Origin: CALFMR01 sp035550595
Lineage (GTDB): Bacteria > Acidobacteriota > Vicinamibacteria > Vicinamibacterales > SCN-69-37
Reading direction: 5' to 3'
Length of the DNA stretch: 32,145 nt
Assembly: GCA_035550595.1 (NCBI GenBank)
Contig: DASZOV010000120.1
Coordinates: forward strand, 1-32,145
The notes beneath the pieces were generated by a model, which was not told the DNA's origin, searched no databases, and saw only the letters and a program-made list of their open reading frames with translations. The position numbers and the translations under genes are program-made. Positions 23,317 through 30,871 of this stretch are shown in pieces; positions within the stretch are counted from its first letter, which is position 1, and every line of letters starts with the position of its first letter.

Positions 23317-24197
23317 CCTGTGGCGTCTCCCCAAGTCATGAGCAACTCCCACGCGTCCTGATACGTGCGGTCGACGATCTGGTGTATCTGCGTATCGGTC
23401 AGCGATGCGGGTGTGCTGATGTCGCTTGCGAAAGAATCGCGCGCCGAGCGTCTAATGTAATCCCGGAGCTGGCGCTCGAATGCTTCAATTGCCGCGAGGT
23501 CCGCTGCGACCTTCAGCCCGTTCGTCCCGATATCTTGAAGCAGTCGCCCCTCGATTGTGTGTGAGATGAAGGCGATGAAGATGTCGCGCATCTGATCCGG
23601 CGTCAGTGCCGCCGGATCGGTCACGTTGAAGTCTTCGAGGTCCGCGACCGTCTCGAGCCAGGCATCGAGCGCGATGCCCTCATCGATCGATCCGCCGTCA
23701 CCGCACACAACATCCGTGAGCCCGGTGAAGATCTCCTCCAGCGGACGGCCGACCAGATCGCCAAGATTGAGACGTCGAAGCGTGGCGTTGACGCCGTCGC
23801 GCTGGAAATCGCGCAGGACCCCGAGGACTCCGTTGGCTGCTCTGCGTGACGCGCCCATGCGGCGTGTCGCATTGCGGCTGCCGCCGGTACCCGAGCGTAC
23901 GTAATCACGTGCGGCGCGGCGCAGCGAGCGTCCGTCGGTCCCGCCAGATGACGCGAATCTGGAAAAATTCGACCTCGCCCCCCTGAAGCGATCAGGCGGT
24001 GGAGGCGGTGGCATGGGCGGCAGCGGTCTCGGCGGAGACGACGGAGGCTGCGGAATCTGAGGAACCTGAGGGGGCGGCGCGTCCGGCGGCAGTTCGGGAG
24101 GCGCGGCCGGCGGCGGCCCGGCCGGTCCGTCATCGAGCCATGACGGGACGAGCGGTGTCCCCGGATTGGGGCCGTCTGATCGGCCTGAGGTTCCCAT
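23313..24197 (-). CDS. qatB: QatB: proline-rich protein of the Qat system
   Basis: The start is ATG 24197, which shares bases with the qatA stop (TAATG), giving 294 residues; the longer open frame upstream lies inside qatA. Residues ~20-80 are a proline-rich, probably disordered linker (PPELPPDAPPPQVPQIPQPP is one part). A basic Gly/Arg/Ser stretch follows, then a helical domain from about residue 115 (NGVLGVLRDFQRDGVNATLR, later DAWLETVADLEDFNV). Identification rests mainly on place: between a KAP ATPase and a QueC-like gene, where QatB always sits. Its biochemical role is unknown. Confidence 0.82.
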   Translation of the reverse strand: MGTSGRSDGPNPGTPLVPSWLDDGPAGPPPAAPPELPPDAPPPQVPQIPQPPSSPPRPLPPMPPPPPPDRFRGARSNFSRFASSGGTDGRSLRRAARDYVRSGTGGSRNATRRMGASRRAANGVLGVLRDFQRDGVNATLRRLNLGDLVGRPLEEIFTGLTDVVCGDGGSIDEGIALDAWLETVADLEDFNVTDPAALTPDQMRDIFIAFISHTIEGRLLQDIGTNGLKVAADLAAIEAFERQLRDYIRRSARDSFASDISTPASLTDTQIHQIVDRTYQDAWELLMTWGDATG

Positions 24198-26131
24198 TAG
24201 CGGCCCGCCTTCTTCGCGGGTGCGAGCGCTTGCGTGGCGGACCTCTTGAGCAGCTGGTTCTCGTCCTGCGCGGCCCACTTGCCGAGCAGGGCGTTGAGCC
24301 GGTCAGTCGTTCCGGGTTCGGCCAGGACCTCCTTCCAGCCTCGCGTCGCCCACGGCCCGAGCGTGGTCGCATCGATGCTTTCGATCAGGGACAGAATTTC
24401 CGCCTGGTGGCGAGGATGGTTCTTCGCAACGAGCATAAGCCCGGTGAATCCAGATGGTTCGGTCTGGAAACTGGACGCCCGCAGGACCCGCTCGCGCAGC
24501 GCGGCGAATAGCTGTTCGGCGTCGCCGGCAGACAGTCCCTTTACCTGCGGTTCGACGGCGCGTGCCGCGAGATCGCTGCTGCCGCTCAAGGACTCGATCA
24601 GCGCGTCGAGGCTGCTGGCTTCCGCAGCGGTAACGAGAATGCGCTTGTCGCGGGCAACGAACACATACGGCCGCATGTCCTCGCCGGCAAGTGCGGGGTC
24701 GATCTTCGACCAGGTCAGGAGCCACTCACGGGACAGCCATTTCTCGTTGTCGCCATCCGCGCGCGCCGTAGATTTGCCAGCCCTCGCCGAACCCTTTTCC
24801 TTCTTGTCGGCGGCCTTGCCATCTTCACGGGCGGCAGATTCGAGCTCCGCGAGCAGCGGTACCCTGCCGTCAGGGGCGAGCATCGCCTCAGCAGCGACGT
24901 GGTCGTAAAAGTCAGGCTGGAATCGTTCCGCAAGCATCAGCTTGCCCAGCACGGAACTGTTGACGTCTTTCCAGAAGCCGCGTTCCTTCGCGATCGTCAG
25001 CCTGATGGCGAGCGAGTTGAGGAACCGTTTGATCTGCCGCGGATTGCCTTTCGTCCCCTCGGCGAGAATCGGCCCGATCTGTTGGGCGAGAACGAACGCC
25101 GCATCGAGCTCCTCGCGCTTTGTCTTGTCGACGTCACTGACCTGTTCGGGCTTGATGCCCGATCCGTGCCACGGCTGATTGAGCGCCTTCCGGGCGAGGG
25201 CCAGGAGGTCCTTGAACCCCATATGGTCCTCGCCGACGATCGCCTGGACGAGCAGCAGCGTGACGTAGGTGCGAGACTCTTGCACGCCGAGCGCCGGTAT
25301 GCGGAACGGGATCTGAATGAGCTTCTCGAGGTAGTTCCTGGCGTATGGCAGCGGGCCGGAGGCCAACGGCAGGTTTGGAAAATGCTGCCGCACAGCGTAC
25401 TCGATCATCCCTTCATCAGCGCCGATGATGAAGGCGGTTTTCGGCACGAAGAGGAAGAGGCGGATCGCTTCGAGCGTGTCGATTGCCGTCGCGGGCAGGC
25501 AACGGTCAAGGTCGTCGATCAGGACGACGAGCTGGTCGATCTTTGCTTCTTCCAGCAGTTTGCCGAATTCCTCTCTGAAATGATGAACGTCTTCAGGGAC
25601 ACTTTCATCGACGGCGGGCTTGAGGAGAGCTGCAGCTTCGTCCAGTTTTACCTTGATGTCGTCCGCCGACATCGACTTCACACTGTCTCCGAGCTGATGA
25701 ACGGTCTCCAGCGCTGCCGCGGTGATGTGCGGCGGGATTCCGGTCTTGAGGCTGACGGCGAGGCCGAGGCCGTGCCTCGCGAGCTTCATGACATTGAGGC
25801 GCTTGAGCAACTTGTTACCCACCGCCTTGACTTTGCCGACGGCACCGCGTTGGCGAATGAGCTCGCTGACGATGACCTCGATCAGGACCGTCTTCGCGTC
25901 ATCGAATCCCTGAAAGGTCCAGCCGTTGAACCACAGGCAGGCGACTTTACTGTCGCCTTTCATGCCTGACTCGACCATCCTGAGGACGCTCGATTTGCCG
26001 GCTCCCCAGTCGCCGTGAATCCCGACGGTCAGGGCGTGCTGGCTGTTTCCCTTTAACAGCGCAACGACTGTCTTCGCGACGGCTTCGTAGTTCAGGAAAT
26101 CAACGGCTGTCTCTTGATCGTGAATAAGCAA
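24197..26131 (-). CDS. qatA: QatA: KAP-family P-loop ATPase of the Qat system
   Basis: The 644-residue protein starts at TTG 26131, chosen because GGAGG lies five bases before it and the family sequence (HDQETAVDFLNY) begins here. Walker A is IHGDWGAGKSSVLRM near residues 42-56; Walker B is QLVVLIDDLDRCLPATAIDT near 205-225; the inserted helices between them are typical of KAP NTPases. It opens the qatABCD operon, whose four genes overlap by one to four bases, so they are translated together. The frame stays open upstream through a probable methyltransferase remnant. KAP ATPases often work at membranes as sensors; the trigger here is unknown. Confidence 0.92.
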   Translation of the reverse strand: MLIHDQETAVDFLNYEAVAKTVVALLKGNSQHALTVGIHGDWGAGKSSVLRMVESGMKGDSKVACLWFNGWTFQGFDDAKTVLIEVIVSELIRQRGAVGKVKAVGNKLLKRLNVMKLARHGLGLAVSLKTGIPPHITAAALETVHQLGDSVKSMSADDIKVKLDEAAALLKPAVDESVPEDVHHFREEFGKLLEEAKIDQLVVLIDDLDRCLPATAIDTLEAIRLFLFVPKTAFIIGADEGMIEYAVRQHFPNLPLASGPLPYARNYLEKLIQIPFRIPALGVQESRTYVTLLLVQAIVGEDHMGFKDLLALARKALNQPWHGSGIKPEQVSDVDKTKREELDAAFVLAQQIGPILAEGTKGNPRQIKRFLNSLAIRLTIAKERGFWKDVNSSVLGKLMLAERFQPDFYDHVAAEAMLAPDGRVPLLAELESAAREDGKAADKKEKGSARAGKSTARADGDNEKWLSREWLLTWSKIDPALAGEDMRPYVFVARDKRILVTAAEASSLDALIESLSGSSDLAARAVEPQVKGLSAGDAEQLFAALRERVLRASSFQTEPSGFTGLMLVAKNHPRHQAEILSLIESIDATTLGPWATRGWKEVLAEPGTTDRLNALLGKWAAQDENQLLKRSATQALAPAKKAGR

Positions 26132-26152
26132 TCTGGCCTCCGGCCATCTCTC

Positions 26153-26281
26153 ACGCAGGGTTCCCAGACCGGCTAAGACCTGGCGGAAGCTGTCGAGGCC
26201 GGCTTCAAGATTCTCGATGATGTCCTGCGCCAGTACGTCGGGCTCGGGCAGGTTGTCCGGTTCTTCGCCACGGGAAATATG
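26153..26281 (-). pseudogene. Probable C-terminal remnant of a type I DNA methyltransferase (HsdM)
   Basis: The minus strand encodes RGEEPDNLPEPDVL followed by IIENLEAGLDSFRQVLAGL, which resembles the C-terminal end of type I restriction-modification M subunits (pattern LPxPxxLAxxIxxNLEAALEQF). The rest of that gene is gone. No stop separates it from qatA, so remnant and qatA share one open frame without a Met between. The match is short and recognised by eye only. Confidence 0.45.
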
Positions 26282-26533
26282 GCATGTACACGGCCGAGGT
26301 TCTAGCCTTCTTGTTCTGAAAACGGCTTGACGACCGGTGTTGGTACGAAGGGGGTCTTATGCGGGCTCCGGGCAGCCTGACGTTCGCCTCGGCGGAGCCG
26401 GGCAGAGAACGGAATCCGTGACAGGTTCGAGCCGCTATACTAGTCGTGGCTTTGTGGCGTCTGCAGCCGGGCTCCGGACCGGGCTCCGCGGTGAGTCGAA
26501 ACGCCGTAAGTGATTTTGGAAGATTGAGGGACT
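26282..26533. other. Non-coding stretch upstream of the Qat operon
   Basis: With the remnant and the TGTGATA pair, the gap from qatA to tRNA-Ser is about 475 bases. I see no gene in this part. TATACT at 26436-26441 resembles a -10 on the plus strand but has no good -35. A short fragment of HsdM-like frame ends at its left border. Confidence 0.35.
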
Positions 26534-26554
26534 TATCACAAAAACTATCACAAT
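26534..26554 (-). promoter_or_regulatory. Paired TGTGATA repeat between Qat and tRNA-Ser
   Basis: TATCACA occurs at 26534-26540 and 26546-26552, 12 bases apart, followed by AT. On the minus strand, the direction of qat transcription, it reads ATTGTGATA, five T-rich bases, TGTGATA. The same arrangement lies before the SIR2-APAZ operon (2873-2892). It is about 400 bases from qatA and 50 bases from the tRNA, so an integrase site is as likely as a promoter element. Confidence 0.35.
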
Positions 26555-26605
26555 CGGAGGATCGGGCCGGAACGCGTAGCCGCAAGTTGTTGATTCTAAA
26601 AGCAC

Positions 26606-26695
26606 GGAGAGATGTCCGAGTGGTTGAAGGAGCACGCTTGGAAAGCGTGTGTAGGGGAAACTCTACCGTGGGTTCGAATCCCACTCTCTCCGCCA
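26606..26695 (+). tRNA. tRNA-Ser (anticodon GGA)
   Basis: A complete class II tRNA of 90 bases including CCA. The acceptor arm pairs GGAGAGA (26606-26612) with TCTCTCC (26685-26691). The anticodon loop is TTGGAAA with GGA at 26640-26642, reading UCC and UCU. The long variable arm is present, and the T-loop is GGTTCGAATCC. It marks the right border of the defence genes; tRNA-Ser genes are frequent island integration sites. I found no second copy of its 3' end in the window. Confidence 0.97.
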
Positions 26696-26736
26696 GCCTT
26701 CGCCAGGCGCTCGCTGCGCTCGCGGCTCCGGCTGGC
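26692..26736 (+). terminator. Inverted repeat after tRNA-Ser
   Basis: GCCAGCC (26692-26698) overlaps the tRNA CCA end and pairs with GGCTGGC (26730-26736). The region between is rich in GCTCGC repeats. It may terminate the tRNA transcript or be a local repeat; no U-tract is present. Confidence 0.3.
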
Positions 26737-26824
26737 GAGCCGATCGGGTGAGCGGGCGCGAACACGAAGGTGATCGTCCGGAGTGCTCGCGCAGCGAGCG
26801 TTCAGCAAAGGAGGACCGCCCCAA

Positions 26825-27319
26825 CTACGCCGGCCTCCGCTGCCGCAGCGGCTTGAGGCGACGACGCTGGATGCGGCTGCCGACGGCGATCGTGATGGCG
26901 TGGATCGCGTCTTCGACGGCGGCGGCGAGCGCGGCGTTGCGGCGCTCGACGAGCACGCTCGGCAGGCCGCTCAGCACCACCTTGATCCGGCACACCTGAT
27001 CGACGCCGCCCTTGGGGCCGTTGGCGTCCGACAGCCGGACGCTCACGCGCTCGATCGACGCCGCGAACTTCCCCAGTTTCATCCCGAGCTTCCGCGTGAT
27101 GACATCGCGGTCCGCAGGATCGACGGCCGCGCCAATCACGCGAATGTGCGCGGGCGGCGGCATCTCGAACGTCCGGCCGCGGGCGATCTTGACCGGGCGC
27201 GGCCAGGCCTCGGGCAGCGCGGTCCGCTGCGCCGCGGCACGCGGCGTCCGGCTGGCTTCGACCGTGTCATCGGGACCAACCGTCGTCGTCCCAACGCTCT
27301 TGATGTCTCGCAGCTTCAT
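26825..27319 (-). CDS. HPF/RaiA-like ribosome-associated protein
   Basis: From ATG 27319, behind GGAGGGAGA, the protein is 164 residues. An unusual N-terminal ~55 residues (TTTVGPDDTVEASRTP) precede an RaiA/HPF-type fold: HIRVIGAAVDPADRDVITRK, then LGKFAASIERVSVRLSDAN, then VCRIKVVLSGLPSVLVERRN and ALAAAVEDAIHAITIAV. The C-terminus is very basic (RRRLKPLRQRR). Classic HPF/RaiA proteins bind the 30S subunit and idle ribosomes under stress; this is a divergent relative, so that role is inferred. It is transcribed away from the kinase gene, suggesting a shared stress-regulated intergenic region. Confidence 0.7.
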   Translation of the reverse strand: MKLRDIKSVGTTTVGPDDTVEASRTPRAAAQRTALPEAWPRPVKIARGRTFEMPPPAHIRVIGAAVDPADRDVITRKLGMKLGKFAASIERVSVRLSDANGPKGGVDQVCRIKVVLSGLPSVLVERRNAALAAAVEDAIHAITIAVGSRIQRRRLKPLRQRRPA

Positions 27320-27690
27320 AGAGTCTCCCTCCAACGTGCCAGGGCGGCGCACGCACATTCCTGAATGCACGCGGCGGGCCAGCGGCGTGCTCGCGGGACG
27401 CACTCAATCGCGGTAGCAGTCCACCCAAAGAATGTGACGCTCGATTCACGACGAAAGACGGCCTTTCAAACTGAACACTCGACGAGAAGTCACCCGGCGC
27501 CCACGCTCCGTGGCGCGGGAATTTCCGACGGGACGACGGGATACTTCGCGTCATCATGCTCGCCCCTCGGCATCAGGCGCGAGCGGCACGGCCGCGCACG
27601 GACGGTTGCACGGCATCCCCGGTTGGTTCCGAATTTGCGAAGGGCGTATCGCGCGGCCCGTTCATCTTTCCGTCGTTCGGATCGAAGACG
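27320..27690. other. Divergent intergenic region between the HPF-like and kinase genes
   Basis: About 370 bases with no convincing gene. An open frame from 27556 runs into the kinase in frame but shows no family sequence before 27691. Both promoters should be here; I could not place either with confidence and found no palindrome of note. Confidence 0.4.
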
Positions 27691-29265
27691 ATGATCACCG
27701 AAGACCAGTCCGACGTCGTCGCCTTCCTGGGAGCGCCGTCCACCTACGACGGCGCGGCCGTCGAGCGCATCGAGACGCACAGCGCGTTCGTGTTCCTGGC
27801 TGGCTCGCGCGCGTACAAGCTGAAGCGCGCGGTCCGATTCGACTACCTCGACTTCTCGACCGCCGAGCGGCGGCGCGCGATGTGCGAGGCCGAACTGCGC
27901 CGCAATCGACGCACCGCGCCGGATCTTTATCGATGCGTCGTGCCGGTCACGCGCGAGCCCACCGGCGCGCTCGCAATCGATGGCCGCGGCACGCCCGTCG
28001 ACTGGGTCATCGAGATGAATCGCTTCCCGCAAGACGCGCTGCTCGATCGCCTGGCCGCGGCCGGACGCCTGGATCTCGATCGCATGCCGCGTCTCGCGTC
28101 CGCGATCGCGGCGTTCCACGCGACCGCCGAACGCCGGCCCGACCACGGAGGGCAAGCGGGCATGGCCGCGATCGTCGAAGGCCACGCCGACGGATTCGCC
28201 GAATACGGCGCGGGCGTGCTCGATGGGGCGTCCTGTCGCGAGTGGACGGATGACGCCCGAGCGGAGCTGCAACGGCGAGGAGCCCTGCTCGACGAACGCC
28301 GCGCGGCGGGATTCGTGCGGCAAGGCCACGGCGATCTGCACCTCGGCAACATCGTTCTCATCGACGGCCGCCCGACGCTGTTCGACGCGATCGAGTTCAA
28401 CGACGGGCTCTCGTGCGTCGACGTGCTCTACGACCTCGCGTTCCTGCTGATGGATCTGTGGCACCATCGTCTGCCGCCTCATGCCAACGCGGTGTGGAAC
28501 GGTTATCTCGCCGAGACCGGTGACCTCGGCGGCGTCGCGCTGCTTCCGCTCTTCCTCTCGTGCCGCGCCGCGGTGCGGGCGAAGACGAACGCGACCGCGG
28601 CCCGTCTTCGGGCGGAGTCGAGGTCGCGGCATGACCTGCAGGATCTCGCCCGCGCCTATCTCGCCATGGCGCGCGATCTTCTCCACCCGCCGCGTCCGTG
28701 CCTCGTCGCCATCGGCGGGTTCTCAGGCACGGGCAAGTCGACGCTGGCCCGCGGCCTCGCGCCGTCGATCGGCCCCGTGCCCGGCGCGATCGTGATTCGC
28801 AGCGACGAGGTCCGCAAACGGCTCTCTGGCGTTTCGCCTCTCCAGCGCCTCGGGCCGGAGCGCTACACGCCGGAGACGTCAGCGCGCGTGTACGCCGCCG
28901 CCGCCGATCGCGCGAAGGTCGCCATCCAGCAGGGCCACAGCGTCGTCGTCGATGCGGTGTTCGCGCGGCCAGACGACCGGACAGCGATCGAACGCGTGGC
29001 GAGCGACGCGGGAGTGCCGTTCGCTGGTCTCTGGCTCGAAGCGCCCGAAGCTGCGCTCGTGGCCCGCATCGAACGACGCCGGCACGACGCGTCGGATGCC
29101 ACGGCCGACGTGATTCGTCATCAGCTCGAGCAGCCGACCGGCGCCACGACCTGGCATCGCATCGACGCCTCGACACCGCCGCCCACCGTGCTCGAACGCG
29201 CCAGCGGCCACGTGCGCGCCATCGCAGGCCCTAACATCCCCAGGATCGACACCGCAGCCTCGTGA
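27691..29265 (+). CDS. Phosphotransferase (APH-like) fused to an AAA/gluconate-kinase-like ATPase
   Basis: The protein is 524 residues from ATG 27691. The first ~320 residues are an aminoglycoside-phosphotransferase-like domain: FVFLAGSRAYKLKRAVRF near the N-terminus (ATP-binding Lys), RQGHGDLHLGNIVL near residue 213 (HGD and Asn of the catalytic loop) and LFDAIEFND (metal Asp). The last ~190 residues are a P-loop kinase: IGGFSGTGKSTLARGLA at about 340-355, RSDEVRKRL, and QGHSVVVDAVFA. Such fusions are widespread and of unknown substrate, often near stress genes. The true start is marked by the beginning of family sequence; a strong ribosome binding site is not evident. Confidence 0.85.
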   Translation: MITEDQSDVVAFLGAPSTYDGAAVERIETHSAFVFLAGSRAYKLKRAVRFDYLDFSTAERRRAMCEAELRRNRRTAPDLYRCVVPVTREPTGALAIDGRGTPVDWVIEMNRFPQDALLDRLAAAGRLDLDRMPRLASAIAAFHATAERRPDHGGQAGMAAIVEGHADGFAEYGAGVLDGASCREWTDDARAELQRRGALLDERRAAGFVRQGHGDLHLGNIVLIDGRPTLFDAIEFNDGLSCVDVLYDLAFLLMDLWHHRLPPHANAVWNGYLAETGDLGGVALLPLFLSCRAAVRAKTNATAARLRAESRSRHDLQDLARAYLAMARDLLHPPRPCLVAIGGFSGTGKSTLARGLAPSIGPVPGAIVIRSDEVRKRLSGVSPLQRLGPERYTPETSARVYAAAADRAKVAIQQGHSVVVDAVFARPDDRTAIERVASDAGVPFAGLWLEAPEAALVARIERRRHDASDATADVIRHQLEQPTGATTWHRIDASTPPPTVLERASGHVRAIAGPNIPRIDTAAS

Positions 29266-29442
29266 GCGTCAGGAGCCCGGGCCCCCCGCCGTTGGTATGG
29301 CTTCGACCCGCGACACCCTGCCCTCCACACACCCCCCGAGTTCAACCGACCCGCCTCCAGTAAATTCCTGTCACCGTTTCGCCGTATTCTTGAGTGCCGA
29401 TAAGCCCGGGCGCGGCCTGCGCTCTGGGCGGAGCGCTTCCCC

Positions 29443-30789
29443 GTGCCGAACATGTCCCCGGTCCTGCGTGGTCTCGTCCTGTGTGTCCTGTCTTCGTCGC
29501 TCGCCGCATGCGGATCCGCATCCGGGGCGGCCGGCGCGGGCGGTGGTGGAGGGCGCGGCGGGCGAGGGGGACGCGGCGGCGGGGGCGTCGTCCCGGTCGT
29601 CGTGGGCCATGTCGTCCAGAAGGACGTCCCGGTCGACATCGCGGCCATCGGCAACGTCGAGGCCTACTCGACCATCACCGTCCGTGCGCAGGTGACCGGC
29701 GTCCTGACGGACGTCCACTTCAACGAAGGCGACTTCGTCAAACCCGGCGACAAGCTGTTCACCATCGACCCGCGCCCCTACCAGGCGGCGCTCCAGGAAG
29801 CTGAAGCGACACTCACCCGCGATGAGGCGCTTCTCACGCAGTCCCAGGCCCAGCTCGCCCGCGACCTCGCGAACGCAGCGTACCTGAAAGGCCAGTCGAC
29901 GCGCCAGGGCGAGCTCGTCGAGCGTGGTCTCATCTCGAAGGATCTCGGCGAGCAGGCGACCTCCGCAGCCGCCGCGGGAGACGCGTCGGTCGCCGCCGAC
30001 CAGGCCGCGGTCAAAGGCGCCGAGGCGCAGCTCGACGCGCAGCGCGCCGCGGTCGACAGCGCGCGCCTGCAGTTGGGCTACACGGTCATCACCTCGCCCA
30101 TCAGCGGCCGCACCGGCAGCCTGATGGCCAAGGCCGGCAATCTCGTCACGGCCAACAGCACCGAGCTGCTGACCATCACGCAGATCCAGCCCGTCTACGT
30201 CACCTTCTCGATCCCGGCCGTGCACTTGCCCGCGATCAAACAACACATGGCCGAAGGCGTCCTCGACGTCACGGCCGCGCCGCAAGACGGCGGCGATCCC
30301 GCCGTCGGCCAGCTCTCCTTCATCGACAACGCGGTCGACCCCACGACCGACACCATCAAACTCAAAGCCACCTTCAAGAACGCGGACCACGTGCTGTGGC
30401 CGGGCCAGTTCGCACGCGTGAGCCTGCGCGTCGCCACGCTGCCCCACGTGGACGTCGTCGCGGCCGAAGCCGTGCAGACCGGACAGGACGGCCAGTTCGT
30501 GTTCGTCGTGAAGCCGGATTCGACCGTCGAACAGCGGCCGGTGACGACGGGTCAGGCCGCGGGCGAAGACGTCGTGATCACGAAGGGCCTGGCGGCGGGC
30601 GAAACGGTCGTGACCGAAGGTCAACTGCGCCTCGAGCCGGGCACGCACGTGACGCTCGCCGATCCGACGACCGGCGAAGCCGCGGCGCCGACGGCCGGCA
30701 ACGGCGGAAACGGCGGAAACGGCCGCGGTGGAAATGGTCAGGGACGCGGACGCGGCGGTCGTGGCGGACGCGGTGGTGGCCGCGGATAA
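29443..30789 (+). CDS. RND efflux periplasmic adaptor lipoprotein with RGG-rich ends
   Basis: The 448-residue protein (GTG 29443 with GGAG eight bases before; ATG 29452 possible) starts with a lipoprotein signal ending in SSSLAAC. Mature residues ~30-50 are Gly/Arg repeats. The adaptor fold follows: IAAIGNVEAYSTITVRAQVTG, a long coiled-coil hairpin with ALLTQSQAQLARDLANAAYL, lipoyl and beta-barrel parts (LGYTVITSPISGRTGSL, FSIPAVHLPAIKQHM) and the membrane-proximal domain. The last ~30 residues are again Gly/Asn/Arg repeats. It is an MdtA/AcrA-type membrane-fusion protein that joins the following permease to an outer-membrane channel. The low-complexity ends are unusual for the family. Confidence 0.92.
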   Translation: MPNMSPVLRGLVLCVLSSSLAACGSASGAAGAGGGGGRGGRGGRGGGGVVPVVVGHVVQKDVPVDIAAIGNVEAYSTITVRAQVTGVLTDVHFNEGDFVKPGDKLFTIDPRPYQAALQEAEATLTRDEALLTQSQAQLARDLANAAYLKGQSTRQGELVERGLISKDLGEQATSAAAAGDASVAADQAAVKGAEAQLDAQRAAVDSARLQLGYTVITSPISGRTGSLMAKAGNLVTANSTELLTITQIQPVYVTFSIPAVHLPAIKQHMAEGVLDVTAAPQDGGDPAVGQLSFIDNAVDPTTDTIKLKATFKNADHVLWPGQFARVSLRVATLPHVDVVAAEAVQTGQDGQFVFVVKPDSTVEQRPVTTGQAAGEDVVITKGLAAGETVVTEGQLRLEPGTHVTLADPTTGEAAAPTAGNGGNGGNGRGGNGQGRGRGGRGGRGGGRG

Positions 30790-30811
30790 CGGATTGCACG
30801 GGCCGACGGCC

Positions 30812-30871
30812 ATGACGATCGAGACGCCGCGCGTGAGACGCCTGCCGCGAGCGGCCGGAGCAACGGCGTGA
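30812..30871 (+). CDS. Possible 19-residue leader peptide before the RND permease
   Basis: ATG 30812 opens a 19-codon frame (MTIETPRVRRLPRAAGATA) whose TGA overlaps the permease GTG as GTGA. It lies between adaptor and permease genes and could couple their translation. The ribosome binding site is weak and the frame may be chance. Confidence 0.25.
   Translation: MTIETPRVRRLPRAAGATA

Noticed and set aside
24899..25969. A 356-codon open frame antisense to qatA
   Set aside because: Shadow of qatA, which has Walker A and B in the sense frame.
26606..26695. A duplicated tRNA-Ser 3' end as an attachment site
   Set aside because: By eye, no second copy of the T-arm and acceptor sequence is present elsewhere in the window.
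27490..28686. A 398-codon open frame antisense to the kinase gene
   Set aside because: High GC with G/C-ending codons opens long antisense frames; its translation is low-complexity Arg/Asp-rich sequence without family motifs.
29371..30813. A 480-codon open frame antisense to the RND adaptor
   Set aside because: It mirrors the adaptor codons and shows no domain; the sense strand is a clear adaptor.
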